In this document: piece after piece, positions 7,992-16,659 of the stretch
Numbering within the stretch: position 1 is the stretch's first letter
Layout: every line of letters begins with the position of its first letter
From: Mediterraneibacter faecis JCM 15917
Lineage (GTDB): Bacteria > Bacillota > Clostridia > Lachnospirales > Lachnospiraceae
DNA length: 40,444 bases
Assembly (NCBI GenBank): GCA_001312505.1
Contig: BBDW01000019.1
Span: 1-40,444, forward strand
Reading direction: 5' to 3'
Position numbers and translations under genes: made by a program
Notes under the pieces: generated by a model
What the model saw: only the letters and a program-made list of their open reading frames with translations
The model's database searches: none
What the model was told of the DNA's origin: nothing

Positions 7992-9646
7992 TCTTCTTTT
8001 ACAAGACGCACAGCAGCGGAACGACAAAGCATATCAATCTGTTTCTTAAGTCCACGGACTCCGGATTCCATCGTATAATCTTCAATGACCTTGCGCAATG
8101 CACCATCCGTTATCTTTAACATTTTCTTCTGGATTCCCATAGCGTCCATTGCTTTTGGAAGTAAGTGCTTTCTGGCAATATGGAATTTTTCCACCGCCGT
8201 ATATCCTGGAAAATCGATCACTTCCATACGGTTCAGAAGCGGTTCAGGAATCGTATCTGTAGAATTCGCTGTGCAGACGAACAGAACATTGGATAAGTCA
8301 TATGGAACATTCATATAATGGTCTGTAAATGTACTGTTCTGCTCCGGGTCAAGCACCTCAAGCAATGCACTTGCCGGATCTCCGCCATAATCTTTCGCAA
8401 GCTTATCTACTTCATCAAGAACTACAACAGGATTGGAAACGCCGCTGCGTTTAATCCCTTCCATGATCCGTCCCGGCATAGCACCGATATAAGTTCTTCT
8501 GTGACCGCGGATCTCAGCTTCATCTCGGATACCGCCGAGGCTGATGCGGACATATTCGCGGTTTAACGCACGGGCAATACTCTGTCCGATACTTGTCTTA
8601 CCGGTACCAGGCGCACCGACAAAAAGGAGGATGGAACCATACTGTTTCCGGTTCAGTGCCATAACAGCAATCTGCTGGATGATACGTTCTTTGACTTTCT
8701 TAAGTCCATAATGATCTTCATCAAGAATCTCTTCTGCCCGGTTTAAATCAATCGGTGTAAATTCCGGATGCTTCCAGGAAAGACTGGTGACAAAATCAAG
8801 ATAGTCATAGAGAAGCCCATATTCATGGCTGTCTTTTCCTTCCTGCTTCATACGATTCAGGACTTTGTCCGCTTCCTTACGGGCATCTTCATTCATGCCG
8901 GATTCCTGGATCTTTTTTTCAAAAGCGCGGACATCGGAAATGTTTTCCGGGTGCATCTCATCTAATTCTTTCTGAAGGTAATCGATCTGCTTCTTAATTG
9001 CAACCTCTCTGTAAAGCTGCTCCTGGTCACCTTTCTGTGCCTCCTGTGCTTCAGAAGAAACTTTGGCAACTTCCATGAATTCTTTGATCGCATTCTCAAT
9101 CAGTTCACAGCGCTCACGGCGGGAATCTGTCTCAACAATTGCATATTTTTCTTCGGAAGTAATGTTCAGATAATCTGAAAGAGCAGAACCGAGGTCATAG
9201 ATATTCTTTCTCTGGATAATGTAGCTTCTTGCCCAGATCCCCCATTGATAATTCTGAACAAATTTCAGAAGCGAGTTCCGCAGGTTTGTGAAAGTCTGCT
9301 TCTCTTCTTCTAAAGGAAGATCATCTACCTCCGGACGGATGGAAGCTGTAGCTGTAATCTGTCCGTTCTCATCCAGCTCAATATCATCAAGACTGACACG
9401 TTCTAATGTACGAATCTGGATGCTGTCATCATCACCGATGGATTCGACTCTCGCAGACATACCGACCGGGTAAATATCATCTATAGTAACAGTAGTCTCA
9501 TCCACTTCATTTTTCAAAAATGGAAACAGAATATCTGTACCGACTTCAATCTGGTCTGCAGCAGCCCCCCCCGGAAAGAAATCACGTTTAAAAAAATAAG
9601 TGATATCAGGGAGTAATAATATATTAAAAACAGGACGAATAATCAT
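7967..9646 (-). CDS. lon: Lon protease, N-terminal and ATPase piece
   Basis: ATP-dependent protease that degrades misfolded and regulatory proteins in the cytosol. This piece has 559 residues: a substrate-binding LON domain (about 1-190), a coiled-coil linker (190-290) and the AAA+ module with Walker A GAPGTGKTS near 344-352, Walker B VVLDEVDKL near 405 and the sensor region. With the C-terminal piece the protein would be about 758 residues, usual for Lon. The start at 9646 follows AAAGGAGTGTTTTT. The apparent C-terminus DSDSK is produced by the frameshift. An eight-C run (9565-9572) gives PGGAAADQIEVG near residue 26, one Gly more than expected. Transcription runs leftward toward the shared hairpin terminator. 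Confidence 0.9.
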   Translation of the reverse strand: MIIRPVFNILLLPDITYFFKRDFFPGGAAADQIEVGTDILFPFLKNEVDETTVTIDDIYPVGMSARVESIGDDDSIQIRTLERVSLDDIELDENGQITATASIRPEVDDLPLEEEKQTFTNLRNSLLKFVQNYQWGIWARSYIIQRKNIYDLGSALSDYLNITSEEKYAIVETDSRRERCELIENAIKEFMEVAKVSSEAQEAQKGDQEQLYREVAIKKQIDYLQKELDEMHPENISDVRAFEKKIQESGMNEDARKEADKVLNRMKQEGKDSHEYGLLYDYLDFVTSLSWKHPEFTPIDLNRAEEILDEDHYGLKKVKERIIQQIAVMALNRKQYGSILLFVGAPGTGKTSIGQSIARALNREYVRISLGGIRDEAEIRGHRRTYIGAMPGRIMEGIKRSGVSNPVVVLDEVDKLAKDYGGDPASALLEVLDPEQNSTFTDHYMNVPYDLSNVLFVCTANSTDTIPEPLLNRMEVIDFPGYTAVEKFHIARKHLLPKAMDAMGIQKKMLKITDGALRKVIEDYTMESGVRGLKKQIDMLCRSAAVRLVKEEGADSDSK

Positions 9647-9745
9647 AAAAACACTCCTTTCGTCTCATGATTTATCATATCATCGTCAGCAATTCAAAAT
9701 GGTGGGATATGTTGTGTAATGCAGGTGCCGCGAACAGAAAACTGC

Positions 9746-10360
9746 TTACAGCTGTGCCATCAGAAAGTTTAGCGATCCCGCAGGATTCTCAGTTCCTTTT
9801 TCCAAAAGAGAGACAAGAGCAGAGATTGTCTGTTCAATCTCATCTGCTGTTGAAGGTATTAAGGTGTTATCCATCTTAACAGTCAGTACAATCAGTACGA
9901 TCTCAGCAAGAGAAACAGGGTCAGCACAGCGGATTAAATCCTGTGCAATCCCTTGTTCAATAATGGAAGCAAGAACCGGCTTGAGTGAAACGATGAGATG
10001 ATTCATGTACTTTTGATGAAGAAAAGCCCGCTCCGGTGCAGCCTTTGTAGTTGATGGCTGTGTCTTTAAAAAAGCCGCAGAGGAATTTCGGCAGGCCTGA
10101 AAGATCAGAGCCATGCGTGTGAAAGGTGAAATCTCTCTTTGCTCTGCAAGATGTCTTGCTGTTGTTATTGGAGCTTCATAATTGCGTTCTACCAGTGCTT
10201 CAAGAATTGCATCTTTGGAAGAAAAATAATAATAAATACTTCCTTTTCCAATTTCAGCAGTCTGAGCAATCTCACTGACAGAGATATTAGAAAGTTCTTT
10301 GGTTTCCAGAAGCTTTTGAAGAGCATCCAGAATCTTATCGTATTTTAATTGTTTTGGCAT
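9746..10360 (-). CDS. TetR-family transcriptional regulator
   Basis: A 204-residue DNA-binding repressor. I chose the ATG at 10360 (MPKQLKYDKILDAL), with GAGGCGG upstream; the longer frame starting at 10489 adds a hydrophobic, non-family leader. Residues 8-55 hold the TetR helix-turn-helix (SVSEIAQTAEIGKGSIYYYFSSKDAIL). The rest is the ligand-binding and dimer domain, with no recognised ligand signature. The gene is divergent from a five-gene acyl-activation operon, and two near-identical palindromes lie between them. The likely role is repression of that operon, released by a substrate or product such as an acyl compound; this is inferred from arrangement. Confidence 0.88.
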   Translation of the reverse strand: MPKQLKYDKILDALQKLLETKELSNISVSEIAQTAEIGKGSIYYYFSSKDAILEALVERNYEAPITTARHLAEQREISPFTRMALIFQACRNSSAAFLKTQPSTTKAAPERAFLHQKYMNHLIVSLKPVLASIIEQGIAQDLIRCADPVSLAEIVLIVLTVKMDNTLIPSTADEIEQTISALVSLLEKGTENPAGSLNFLMAQL

Positions 10361-10531
10361 AGAAGTCCGCCTCGTATATTCGTAAGTATATTTGGCCAGT
10401 TCCAGATTACGGGAATTGACCGATATCCTTTTAAGTATAGCACAATAAAGTCGGAAGAACCAATAAAATAGAAATAAAAAAGAGGACAAAAAAAGGACAC
10501 TTTAAAACAAAAGATTGTCTGAAATAGATAA

Positions 10532-10589
10532 TTGACCACGGGTCGAAAAAGTGATAGATTAAAAACATAGCAAATCGACCATCGGTCGA
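10532..10589 (+). promoter_or_regulatory. promoter with two TetR-type operators
   Basis: Two 15-base palindromes, TTGACCACGGGTCGA (10532-10546) and TCGACCATCGGTCGA (10575-10589), have centres 43 bases apart, close to four helical turns. The first forms the -35 (TTGACC, 10532-10537) of a promoter whose -10 is TAGATT (10555-10560) after a 17-base spacer. The second lies just past the expected start point. This is a textbook layout for repression of the operon at 10624 by the divergent TetR protein. Confidence 0.75.
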
Positions 10590-10623
10590 AAGAAGAAAAG
10601 CTGAAAAGGAGAGGGAGAGAAAA

Positions 10624-10992
10624 ATGACATACGCAGACATGTTTTCAAAAGTAAAAGGAATGATGATGGAAGCAGACGTAAGTACTGTGAATGAACATCT
10701 TGCATATCAGTTTAATATAACAGGAGAAGCAGAAGGAATCTTTTATGCAGAGGTAAAAGAAGGAAAGCTGTATGTGGAACCATACGAATATTATGACAGA
10801 GATGCTATTTTTATTTGTTCCGCAGAGACACTATTTAAAATCAACGAGGGAAAGCTGGATCCGGTTCTCGCAGTAACACTGGGAAAATTGAAAGTAGAAG
10901 GCAATATTGACAAAGCTCTGTATCTGAAAAAACTGATTGATAGCAGAAAAGCAGAACAGAATACAATAAAGAAAACACAGAAACAGAAATAA
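10624..10992 (+). CDS. SCP2 sterol-binding-domain-like protein
   Basis: A 122-residue protein with the shape of an SCP2-type lipid-binding domain: an N-terminal helix (MTYADMFSKVKGMM), a beta sheet (GIFYAEVKEGKLYVEPYEY) and the closing helix with DPVLAVTLGKLKVEGN, a signature of the family. Proteins of this fold hold hydrophobic ligands such as fatty acyl chains in a tunnel. The C-terminus is lysine-rich. It is the first gene of the TetR-controlled operon, with the ribosome site GGAGAGGGAGAG. It may bind or present the lipid handled by the downstream enzymes. The fold call is fairly secure; the role is inferred. Confidence 0.75.
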   Translation: MTYADMFSKVKGMMMEADVSTVNEHLAYQFNITGEAEGIFYAEVKEGKLYVEPYEYYDRDAIFICSAETLFKINEGKLDPVLAVTLGKLKVEGNIDKALYLKKLIDSRKAEQNTIKKTQKQK

Positions 10993-11020
10993 CTGTAAAA
11001 AGGAAGCAAAGGTGATAAAG

Positions 11021-11992
11021 ATGATGCATTACGGAAAACTTCTTGCACTTGCAGGTCTGGTGGGAATCGTATCAGCAGAGGCAGGTGGAAGTGCATACTT
11101 TTACAGAAGAACAATGATGCGTTATAACGCAAAGACAGAACGCACGATGAAGATGTCCGGGGGGGTAGACTGGGATCAGTATTTTTCAAAGATGAAGGAA
11201 TGCAGGGAGTGGATGATGGAGCAGCCTCATGAAGATGTCTGGATCCGGTCGGAAGACAGTTTGAAGCTTCATGGAACGTATTTCCAGGGAGCAGGAAATG
11301 TCGAAGAAAAGAAATGCAAAAAAGCAGTGATCTGTTTTCATGGCTACACGAGCCAGGGGCTTGCAGATTATGGAAGTATTTCAAATTATTATTTGAAGCG
11401 TGGTTATAACGTTCTTCTTGTTGATCAGAGATCACATGGACAAAGTGAAGGGAAATACATTGGATTCGGATGTAAGGACCGTTATGATGCATATCGATGG
11501 ATTGAATGGGTGATCGGACAGGAAGGAGAAAATGTTCAGATTCTCCTGCATGGTAATTCTATGGGAGGCGCCACAGTATTGATGGCAAGCGGGCTTGATT
11601 TGCCGCAGCAGGTAAAAGGAATTATTGCAGATTGTCCGTTTACTTCGCCCAAGGCAGTGTTTACACATGTACTTCACAGTATGTATCATCTTCCGGCGTT
11701 TCCAATAATACAGATTGCGGATGCGGTGAATAAAAAACAGGCAGGATATGGACTGGATGAGTGCAATTCTGCCCGTGAAGTCAGAAAAGCAAAAGTTCCT
11801 GTCCTTTTGATCCATGGAGACGCAGATACATTTGTTCCATGCAGTATGTCTGAAGAAATTTATAAAAATTGTAAATCTCCAAAACAGAAGCTGATCATCC
11901 ACGGGGGGGCAGGACACTGCGAAAGTTATTATAAAGACAGAGAAGCTTATGAAGGAGCAATGGATTCATTTATAGGAGGAATCATAGAATGA
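11021..11992 (+). CDS. membrane-anchored alpha/beta hydrolase
   Basis: A 323-residue serine hydrolase. The N-terminal stretch LLALAGLVGIVSAEAGGSAYF is a probable membrane anchor or uncleaved signal. The alpha/beta fold follows: oxyanion region CFHGYTSQG near 105, nucleophile elbow GNSMGG (Ser about 180), acid HGDADTFVP (Asp about 270) and histidine in GAGHCESY near 302. I chose the ATG at 11021, six bases after AAGGTG; an in-frame GTG at 11012 is possible. Two seven-G runs add a Gly at MSGGVDW and at HGGAGH, the second next to the catalytic His. The stop overlaps the next start by four bases (ATGA). A thioesterase or hydrolase acting on the operon product is plausible, but the substrate is unknown. 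Confidence 0.85.
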   Translation: MMHYGKLLALAGLVGIVSAEAGGSAYFYRRTMMRYNAKTERTMKMSGGVDWDQYFSKMKECREWMMEQPHEDVWIRSEDSLKLHGTYFQGAGNVEEKKCKKAVICFHGYTSQGLADYGSISNYYLKRGYNVLLVDQRSHGQSEGKYIGFGCKDRYDAYRWIEWVIGQEGENVQILLHGNSMGGATVLMASGLDLPQQVKGIIADCPFTSPKAVFTHVLHSMYHLPAFPIIQIADAVNKKQAGYGLDECNSAREVRKAKVPVLLIHGDADTFVPCSMSEEIYKNCKSPKQKLIIHGGAGHCESYYKDREAYEGAMDSFIGGIIE

Positions 11993-13407
11993 TGAAAACA
12001 AGAAAAGGATATCCTGTATACCCACTGACGGTAGCGCAAAAATTTCATTTGTATTATCTGCCATTTTGTCCGAATGCGGCAGTACTGAATATTGGCACAA
12101 GCCTGACAATTGGCACAGATCTGGATTGGGATGTACTCCGAGAGTCCATTTACAAAGCATATGAGAGAAATGAAGGGATGCGGATACGCTTTGCAAAGGA
12201 CAAAGAGGGGAATGTATATCAGTATGTTGTAAGTGCAGAGCAGGACAGAAAAGAACGGGAGATAGAGTTCGTTGATTTCTCCAATGTGACTATGGAAGAG
12301 GCAGCTGATACGATGCAGAAATGGACAACTGTCCCATTTCCATTCGAGGATTCACTGATGACAAAAATTAAAATGATCCGCACTTCAGATGGATTCAACG
12401 GAGTGTATTTCCTCGGACATCATATGGTGGTAGATGCTCAGTCGCTGATCACATTTCTGAAGGATATTATTGAGCTGTACTGTAATGCAAAATATGAAGG
12501 TGTCCCATATCCAAAGGATATGTGTTCTTACATAGATCAGGTAAAGAAGGATCTCGCATATGAAGCCGGAAGTAAAGCACAGCAGCGAGACAGAGAATTT
12601 TTCAGGGAACTGATTGAATCATCAGAGCCGGTTTATAATGGTGTTAATGGAACAGATAAGCTGGATGCAGCGAGGGAAATGTTTAAAAATCCAAAGCTTC
12701 GTTCTGCATTTAATGCGACAGATGATGTGAGTTCTGCATTGGATATCTTTCATTTGGAAGCAGAACCGACCAAACGTCTGATGGATTTCTGCGAAAAGTA
12801 CCGGGTATCCCTGGCATGTCTTTTATTGATGGGATTACGTACTTACTTCCAGAAAATGAATGGACAGGAGGATGTATCGATCAATAATGCGATTGCCAGA
12901 AGGGCTACATTAAAAGAAAAGAAATCCGGTGGAACAAGAATTCATTCGTTCCCGTTTCGTACCGTATTTTCAGAAGATGTGAAGTTTATCGATGCAGTAT
13001 ATGAAATCCGTGATAAGCAGAATGAATTATTCCGTCATGCAAATTATGACCCGACAGAATATTTCGCATATCGCTCCAGGACATATCCACAGCCACAGAA
13101 TGGACTGACGTATGAGCCGATGTCTTTGACTTACCAGCCTATGACATTGCAGGAGAAAGGACTGGAAGATCTTGGAGGAATTCAATATAAGACAAAATGG
13201 TATCCGAATGGAATGACAACACAGGCAATGTATCTGACAGTCATGCACCGACCGGAGGATAATGGATTGGATTTCAACTTTGAACATCAGAAAAAAGCAA
13301 TCTCAAGAGAAGAGTTGGAATATCTGTATTACTATTTATGTAAAATTATGTTCAAGGGAGCAGAAAATCCTGAACTTACAATTGGAGAAATTATAAAGCT
13401 TGTATAA
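11989..13407 (+). CDS. stand-alone condensation-domain acyltransferase
   Basis: A 472-residue protein of the chloramphenicol acetyltransferase/NRPS condensation superfamily. The catalytic signature HHMVVDA is at 144-150 (family HHxxxDG; here the Gly is Ala). The N-terminus YPLTVAQKFHLYY matches the first condensation motif, and a second subdomain (about 240-470) includes ISINNAIARR and FPFRTVF regions. Such enzymes join an acyl thioester on a carrier protein to an amine or alcohol acceptor. The translation start overlaps the hydrolase stop. The next gene encodes a carrier protein and the one after an acyl ligase, so it is likely the transfer step of a discrete pathway. The acceptor cannot be predicted. 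Confidence 0.82.
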   Translation: MMKTRKGYPVYPLTVAQKFHLYYLPFCPNAAVLNIGTSLTIGTDLDWDVLRESIYKAYERNEGMRIRFAKDKEGNVYQYVVSAEQDRKEREIEFVDFSNVTMEEAADTMQKWTTVPFPFEDSLMTKIKMIRTSDGFNGVYFLGHHMVVDAQSLITFLKDIIELYCNAKYEGVPYPKDMCSYIDQVKKDLAYEAGSKAQQRDREFFRELIESSEPVYNGVNGTDKLDAAREMFKNPKLRSAFNATDDVSSALDIFHLEAEPTKRLMDFCEKYRVSLACLLLMGLRTYFQKMNGQEDVSINNAIARRATLKEKKSGGTRIHSFPFRTVFSEDVKFIDAVYEIRDKQNELFRHANYDPTEYFAYRSRTYPQPQNGLTYEPMSLTYQPMTLQEKGLEDLGGIQYKTKWYPNGMTTQAMYLTVMHRPEDNGLDFNFEHQKKAISREELEYLYYYLCKIMFKGAENPELTIGEIIKLV

Positions 13408-13469
13408 AAGAAAGATGATCCGGATCATGTTGAGAATCACGATCAGGACAGAATGGAAAGGAAAAAATC

Positions 13470-13694
13470 ATGTTTGAGCAGTTAGTAGATATTATTTGTA
13501 ATTATGTAGAAATTGAACAGGAAAACATCAAGCCGGAATCACGTTTTATGGAAGATCTTGGATTCACATCCTTTGATTTTATGAGCATGCTTGGTGAAAT
13601 AGAAGACGAGATGGATGTGGAGATTGAACAGGACAAGGCAGCAGATATCCGAACAGTCGGAGAAGCTGTAGCGTATCTTGAGTCTTTGAAGTAG
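13470..13694 (+). CDS. acyl carrier protein
   Basis: A 74-residue acidic four-helix carrier. The phosphopantetheine site is Ser34 in DLGFTSFDF (family DxxxDSL-like, here a variant with Thr-Ser-Phe). The rest reads as a normal ACP, ending in a helix with VGEAVAYLESL. It sits between the condensation-domain gene and the acyl ligase, so it probably carries the activated acyl group between them and is distinct from the fatty-acid ACP. The start at 13470 follows GGAAAGGAAAAAATC, and 12 bases separate its stop from the ligase start. A pantetheinyl transferase is not in the window. Confidence 0.87.
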   Translation: MFEQLVDIICNYVEIEQENIKPESRFMEDLGFTSFDFMSMLGEIEDEMDVEIEQDKAADIRTVGEAVAYLESLK

Positions 13695-13706
13695 AGGGAA
13701 AAGAAA

Positions 13707-14177
13707 ATGGAATATAGAACAATTCGCGATATTCTTACAAATGCAGAAAAATGTTTTGGAAATGAAGACGCAATCCGTTACAAAGCAGGAAAAAATGAAA
13801 TTGCGGCAAAGACATACACACAGTTGAAAGAAGACAGTGAGAGAATAACAGCATTATTGAAAAAACTGGGAGATCCAAAAAGTCATATCGCATTGATCGG
13901 TGCGACTTCTTATCTATGGATTGCTTCCTATTTTGGAATTGTGGACGGCGGAAATGTTGCAGTACCGTTGGATGTGTCACTTCCGGCAGAAGAACTGTGT
14001 GAACTTATCGACCGTGCAGATGTAACAATCCTGATTCTGGATGAGATTCGTAAAGATGTGATCGAAGCAGCGAAAGAAAAGTGTCCAAAACTGAAGTACA
14101 TCCTTCTATGCAGAAAGAAGCGAATGAGGGAAATATACTTCTCTTACAAAATCAATGATGGAACAAACGATAGATGA
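13707..14177 (+). CDS. AMP-forming acyl ligase, N-terminal piece
   Basis: First part of an adenylate-forming enzyme. It covers the N-terminal subdomain (RTIRDILTNAEKCFGNEDAI, then TYTQLKEDS, IALIGATSYLWIASYFGIVDGGNVAVPLD), typical of acyl-CoA/acyl-ACP synthetases. The open frame ends after a shift near 14128-14130; the tail from about residue 135 is out of frame. Dropping one G of the GGG at 14128-14130 joins it to the next piece. The full protein would be about 510 residues, normal for the family. It is the last gene of the TetR-controlled operon and probably loads a fatty acid or other carboxylate onto the adjacent carrier protein. Confidence 0.82.
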   Translation: MEYRTIRDILTNAEKCFGNEDAIRYKAGKNEIAAKTYTQLKEDSERITALLKKLGDPKSHIALIGATSYLWIASYFGIVDGGNVAVPLDVSLPAEELCELIDRADVTILILDEIRKDVIEAAKEKCPKLKYILLCRKKRMREIYFSYKINDGTNDR

Positions 14178-15240
14178 GGATACAGGAGTAGAAAAAACAG
14201 AGATTACTCCGGATCAACTCTGTACGATCATGTTCACATCAGGGACAACAGGAAAGAGCAAAGGTGTGATGCTGACACACAGAAATCTCGTTGAGAACGC
14301 GACATGTCTGGATATGAAGCTCCCAGAGAGAAATGTGATCCTGTCAGTTTTACCGATTCACCACGCATACTGCCTGAGTATGGATATCCTGAAAGGAATT
14401 TCTCTCGGTGCAATTATCTGTATCAATGACTCTTTGATGCGTGTAGCAAAAAATATCAAATTATTTAAGCCGAATATGATCCTGATGGTACCGCTCATGA
14501 TTGAAACTTTTGCAAAAAAGTTAGAAGACGTAAAAGACCTTCCGGAAAAAGTGGTAAAAGAAGCAGTATTTGGATCTCAGTTTCATACGATCTGCAGTGG
14601 AGGTGCATACCTGAACCCGGATTATATTGAGCTGTTCGAACGTTTTGGAATCCAGATTCTCCAGGGATATGGAATGACAGAATGTTCACCGGTCATCAGT
14701 ACAACCGTTGCATGGAATGTAAAAAAGAATTCAGTAGGACAACTTCTTCCAAACTGCGAGGCAAAGACCGTAGATGGAGAACTGTGGGTTCGCGGAAGCA
14801 GTGTAATGCAAGGATATTACAAGATGCCGGAAGAAACAAAAACCGCACTGAAAGATGGATGGCTTTGCACAGGGGGGGATCTTGGATATGTAGATGAAGA
14901 AAGGTTTATCTATCTGACAGGACGAAAGAAAAACCTGATCATTACAAAGAATGGAGAAAATGTCTCACCGGAAGAACTGGAGAATAAATTAAGTTCTTCA
15001 AGACTCGTACAGGAAGTATTAGTAAGAGAAGCAAAAGGAGTGATCGAGGCAGAAATATATCCGGATGAAGAGTACGCAAAAAAGCAGGGACTTGAAAGAG
15101 AAGAGGAAGTCCGTGTAGAACTCCAAAAACTGATTGATGAATATAATCAGGGTGCACCGGCATATAAAAAAATTTATAGTCTGATCATTCGCGAGAAAGA
15201 ATTTGAGAAGACAGCTTCAAGAAAAATCAAGAGATATTAA
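14130..15240 (+). CDS. AMP-forming acyl ligase, C-terminal piece
   Basis: Continuation of the acyl ligase in a second frame. It carries the ATP-binding P-loop TSGTTGKSKGVMLTH (positions 14238-14282), the adenylation motif YGMTECSP, the motif TGGDLGY (family TGDLG) and the hinge and C-terminal lid YLTGRKKNLI with the lysine-bearing end EKTASRKIKRY, as in fatty-acid-type ligases rather than amino-acid adenylation domains. The doubled Gly in TGGDLG comes from the seven-G run at 14872-14878 and lies in the AMP-binding motif. The substrate is best guessed as a fatty or aryl acid. A terminator follows. Confidence 0.85.
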
Positions 15241-15250
15241 AAGACAGATA

Positions 15251-15315
15251 AAAAAGTCTGAATAAATGGAGGATTGCAAAAGCTTTGTGATTGCCGGATT
15301 TATTCAGACTTTTTT
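15251..15315 (+). terminator. terminator of the acyl-activation operon
   Basis: The arms 15251-15267 and 15298-15314 pair perfectly (AAAAAGTCTGAATAAAT with its complement), with a 30-base inner loop that can fold further. The T-run at the right edge makes a good terminator for the acyl operon. Confidence 0.8.
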
Positions 15316-15345
15316 GTGTGAATGCGAAAGAACAGATCGTGTACG

Positions 15346-15374
15346 TTGACTTTTCGGCAGTTATTTACTATGAT
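15346..15374 (+). promoter_or_regulatory. promoter for dusB
   Basis: The -35 TTGACT (15346-15351) and -10 TATGAT (15369-15374) are separated by 17 bases, about 48 bases before the dusB start. Confidence 0.7.
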
Positions 15375-15421
15375 ACTAAAGTCAAATAAGAAGAATAGTT
15401 ATAGATTAGAAAGAATAGAAT

Positions 15422-16147
15422 ATGATGAAACAGTTGAAAATAGGAAATGTGACGCTGCCAAACCGTTACATCTTAGGACCGATGGCCGGAGTGACAGATC
15501 TTCCATTCCGTGTGTTGTGTAAAGAACAGGGAGCAGGTCTTTTGTGTATGGAGATGGTCAGCGCAAAAGCGATTTTATATAATAATAAAAATACAGAGTC
15601 ACTTTTGGAGATCCACCCGGATGAACAGCCAGTGTCACTTCAGTTTTTTGGATCAGATCCGAAGATTATGAGTGAGATGGCAAAACGTGTGGAAGAGCGT
15701 CCATTTGATATCATGGATATTAACATGGGATGTCCGGTGCCGAAGGTTGTGCGCAACGGAGAAGGCTCTGCACTTATGAAGAATCCGAAGCTGGTTTATG
15801 AAATCGTCAGTGCAATGGTGAAGGCGATTGATAAGCCGGTCACTGTGAAGATAAGAAAAGGATTTGATGACAGCTGCATTAATGCGGTTGAGATCGCGAA
15901 GATCATTGAGGAGGCCGGGGGGGCAGCAGCTGTAGCCGTGCACGGAAGGACAAGAGAACAGTATTACAGCGGACAGGCAGATTGGGATATCATCCGTCAG
16001 GTAAAAGAAGCTGTCTCTATTCCGGTAATTGGAAACGGAGATGTGACAAGCCCACAGAAAGCAGAGGAGCTGGTAAAACAAACAGGGTGTGACGGAATCA
16101 TGATCGCGAGAGGAGCACAGGGAATCCATGGATCTTCTCCGAGATGA
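15422..16147 (+). CDS. dusB: tRNA-dihydrouridine synthase, main piece
   Basis: FMN-dependent enzyme that reduces specific uridines in tRNA to dihydrouridine using NADPH. This piece holds the TIM-barrel catalytic domain: GPMAGVTDLPFR near 20, the catalytic cysteine in NMGCPVPK near 103, KIRKGFDD near 142 and the flavin-phosphate region NGDV/GIMIARGA near 205-225. The reading frame is lost at GGG 16120-16122. The expected text GAQGNPWIF is restored by adding one G, so the real protein would run to 16389. A seven-G run (15917-15923) gives AGGAAAVAVHGRT, while the family has AGAxAVxVHGRT. The position and motifs fit DusB of Gram-positives. Confidence 0.88.
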   Translation: MMKQLKIGNVTLPNRYILGPMAGVTDLPFRVLCKEQGAGLLCMEMVSAKAILYNNKNTESLLEIHPDEQPVSLQFFGSDPKIMSEMAKRVEERPFDIMDINMGCPVPKVVRNGEGSALMKNPKLVYEIVSAMVKAIDKPVTVKIRKGFDDSCINAVEIAKIIEEAGGAAAVAVHGRTREQYYSGQADWDIIRQVKEAVSIPVIGNGDVTSPQKAEELVKQTGCDGIMIARGAQGIHGSSPR

Positions 16148-16389
16148 TCACATATGAAGAGACAGGCACATTACCAGAACGTCCGGGAAAAGAAGAAGTT
16201 CGTGATATGATGCTTCGTCATGCCAGATTACAGCTAAAATACAAAGGTGAATTCATTGGTATCCGCGAGATGAGAAAACATGTGGCATGGTATACAAAGG
16301 GACTGAAAGGTTCTGCAAAATTGCGTGAAGAAATCAACCGGGTAGAGTCCTATCAGGAACTGGAAGAACTTCTCTTTCAGAGACTGTAG
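16122..16389 (+). CDS. dusB: tRNA-dihydrouridine synthase, C-terminal piece
   Basis: The C-terminal helical domain of the same enzyme, in the next frame. From NPWIFSEMITYEE it continues to RHARLQLKYKGEFIGIREMRKHVAWYTKGLKGSAKLR, the tRNA-binding helical bundle of Dus proteins (the motif R-x-M-R-K-H is typical). It ends at 16389. An internal ATG at 16144 could give a separate short product, but nothing suggests that this is real. Confidence 0.85.
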
Positions 16390-16497
16390 GAAAAGAAGCT
16401 CCGGGACTTCGGAAAACAGTTGGAAAAAGTTCGGAAAAAGGCGGTTTTAAAGGCTTTTCATACACTGCGCAGAAGTGACCTGTGAGAGTGAAATTGC

Positions 16498-16526
16498 TTG
16501 ACAGAAAGCGCGAGTTTGAGTATAAT
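16498..16526 (+). promoter_or_regulatory. consensus promoter for greA-lysS
   Basis: The -35 TTGACA (16498-16503) and -10 TATAAT (16521-16526) are both perfect, with a 17-base spacer. This is the strongest promoter match in the window and fits a highly expressed housekeeping operon. Confidence 0.85.
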
Positions 16527-16631
16527 ATTGAAATTGCGGACGGACGCTGATACAACGATTGGCGTTCAGGAGAAAAAGACAGCAGACATGCATTTTAAAA
16601 CCGATAATATGATGTAAGTGTCAAAAGTATA

Positions 16632-16659
16632 AATTGCATAGCAATGGAGCAATTTGGTT
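16632..16659 (+). repeat. conserved hairpin element, copy 2 (greA leader)
   Basis: The stem AATTGC/GCAATT encloses the loop ATAGCAATGGA and is followed by TGGTT. The loop is identical to the copy at 151-178, and the A-T pair of that stem is replaced by G-C here, a compensated change. It lies 152 bases before greA and after the promoter. Confidence 0.5.

Noticed and set aside
10361..10489. Longer N-terminus for the TetR regulator
   Set aside because: The added residues are hydrophobic and non-family; the ATG at 10360 has a suitable ribosome site and a normal TetR start.
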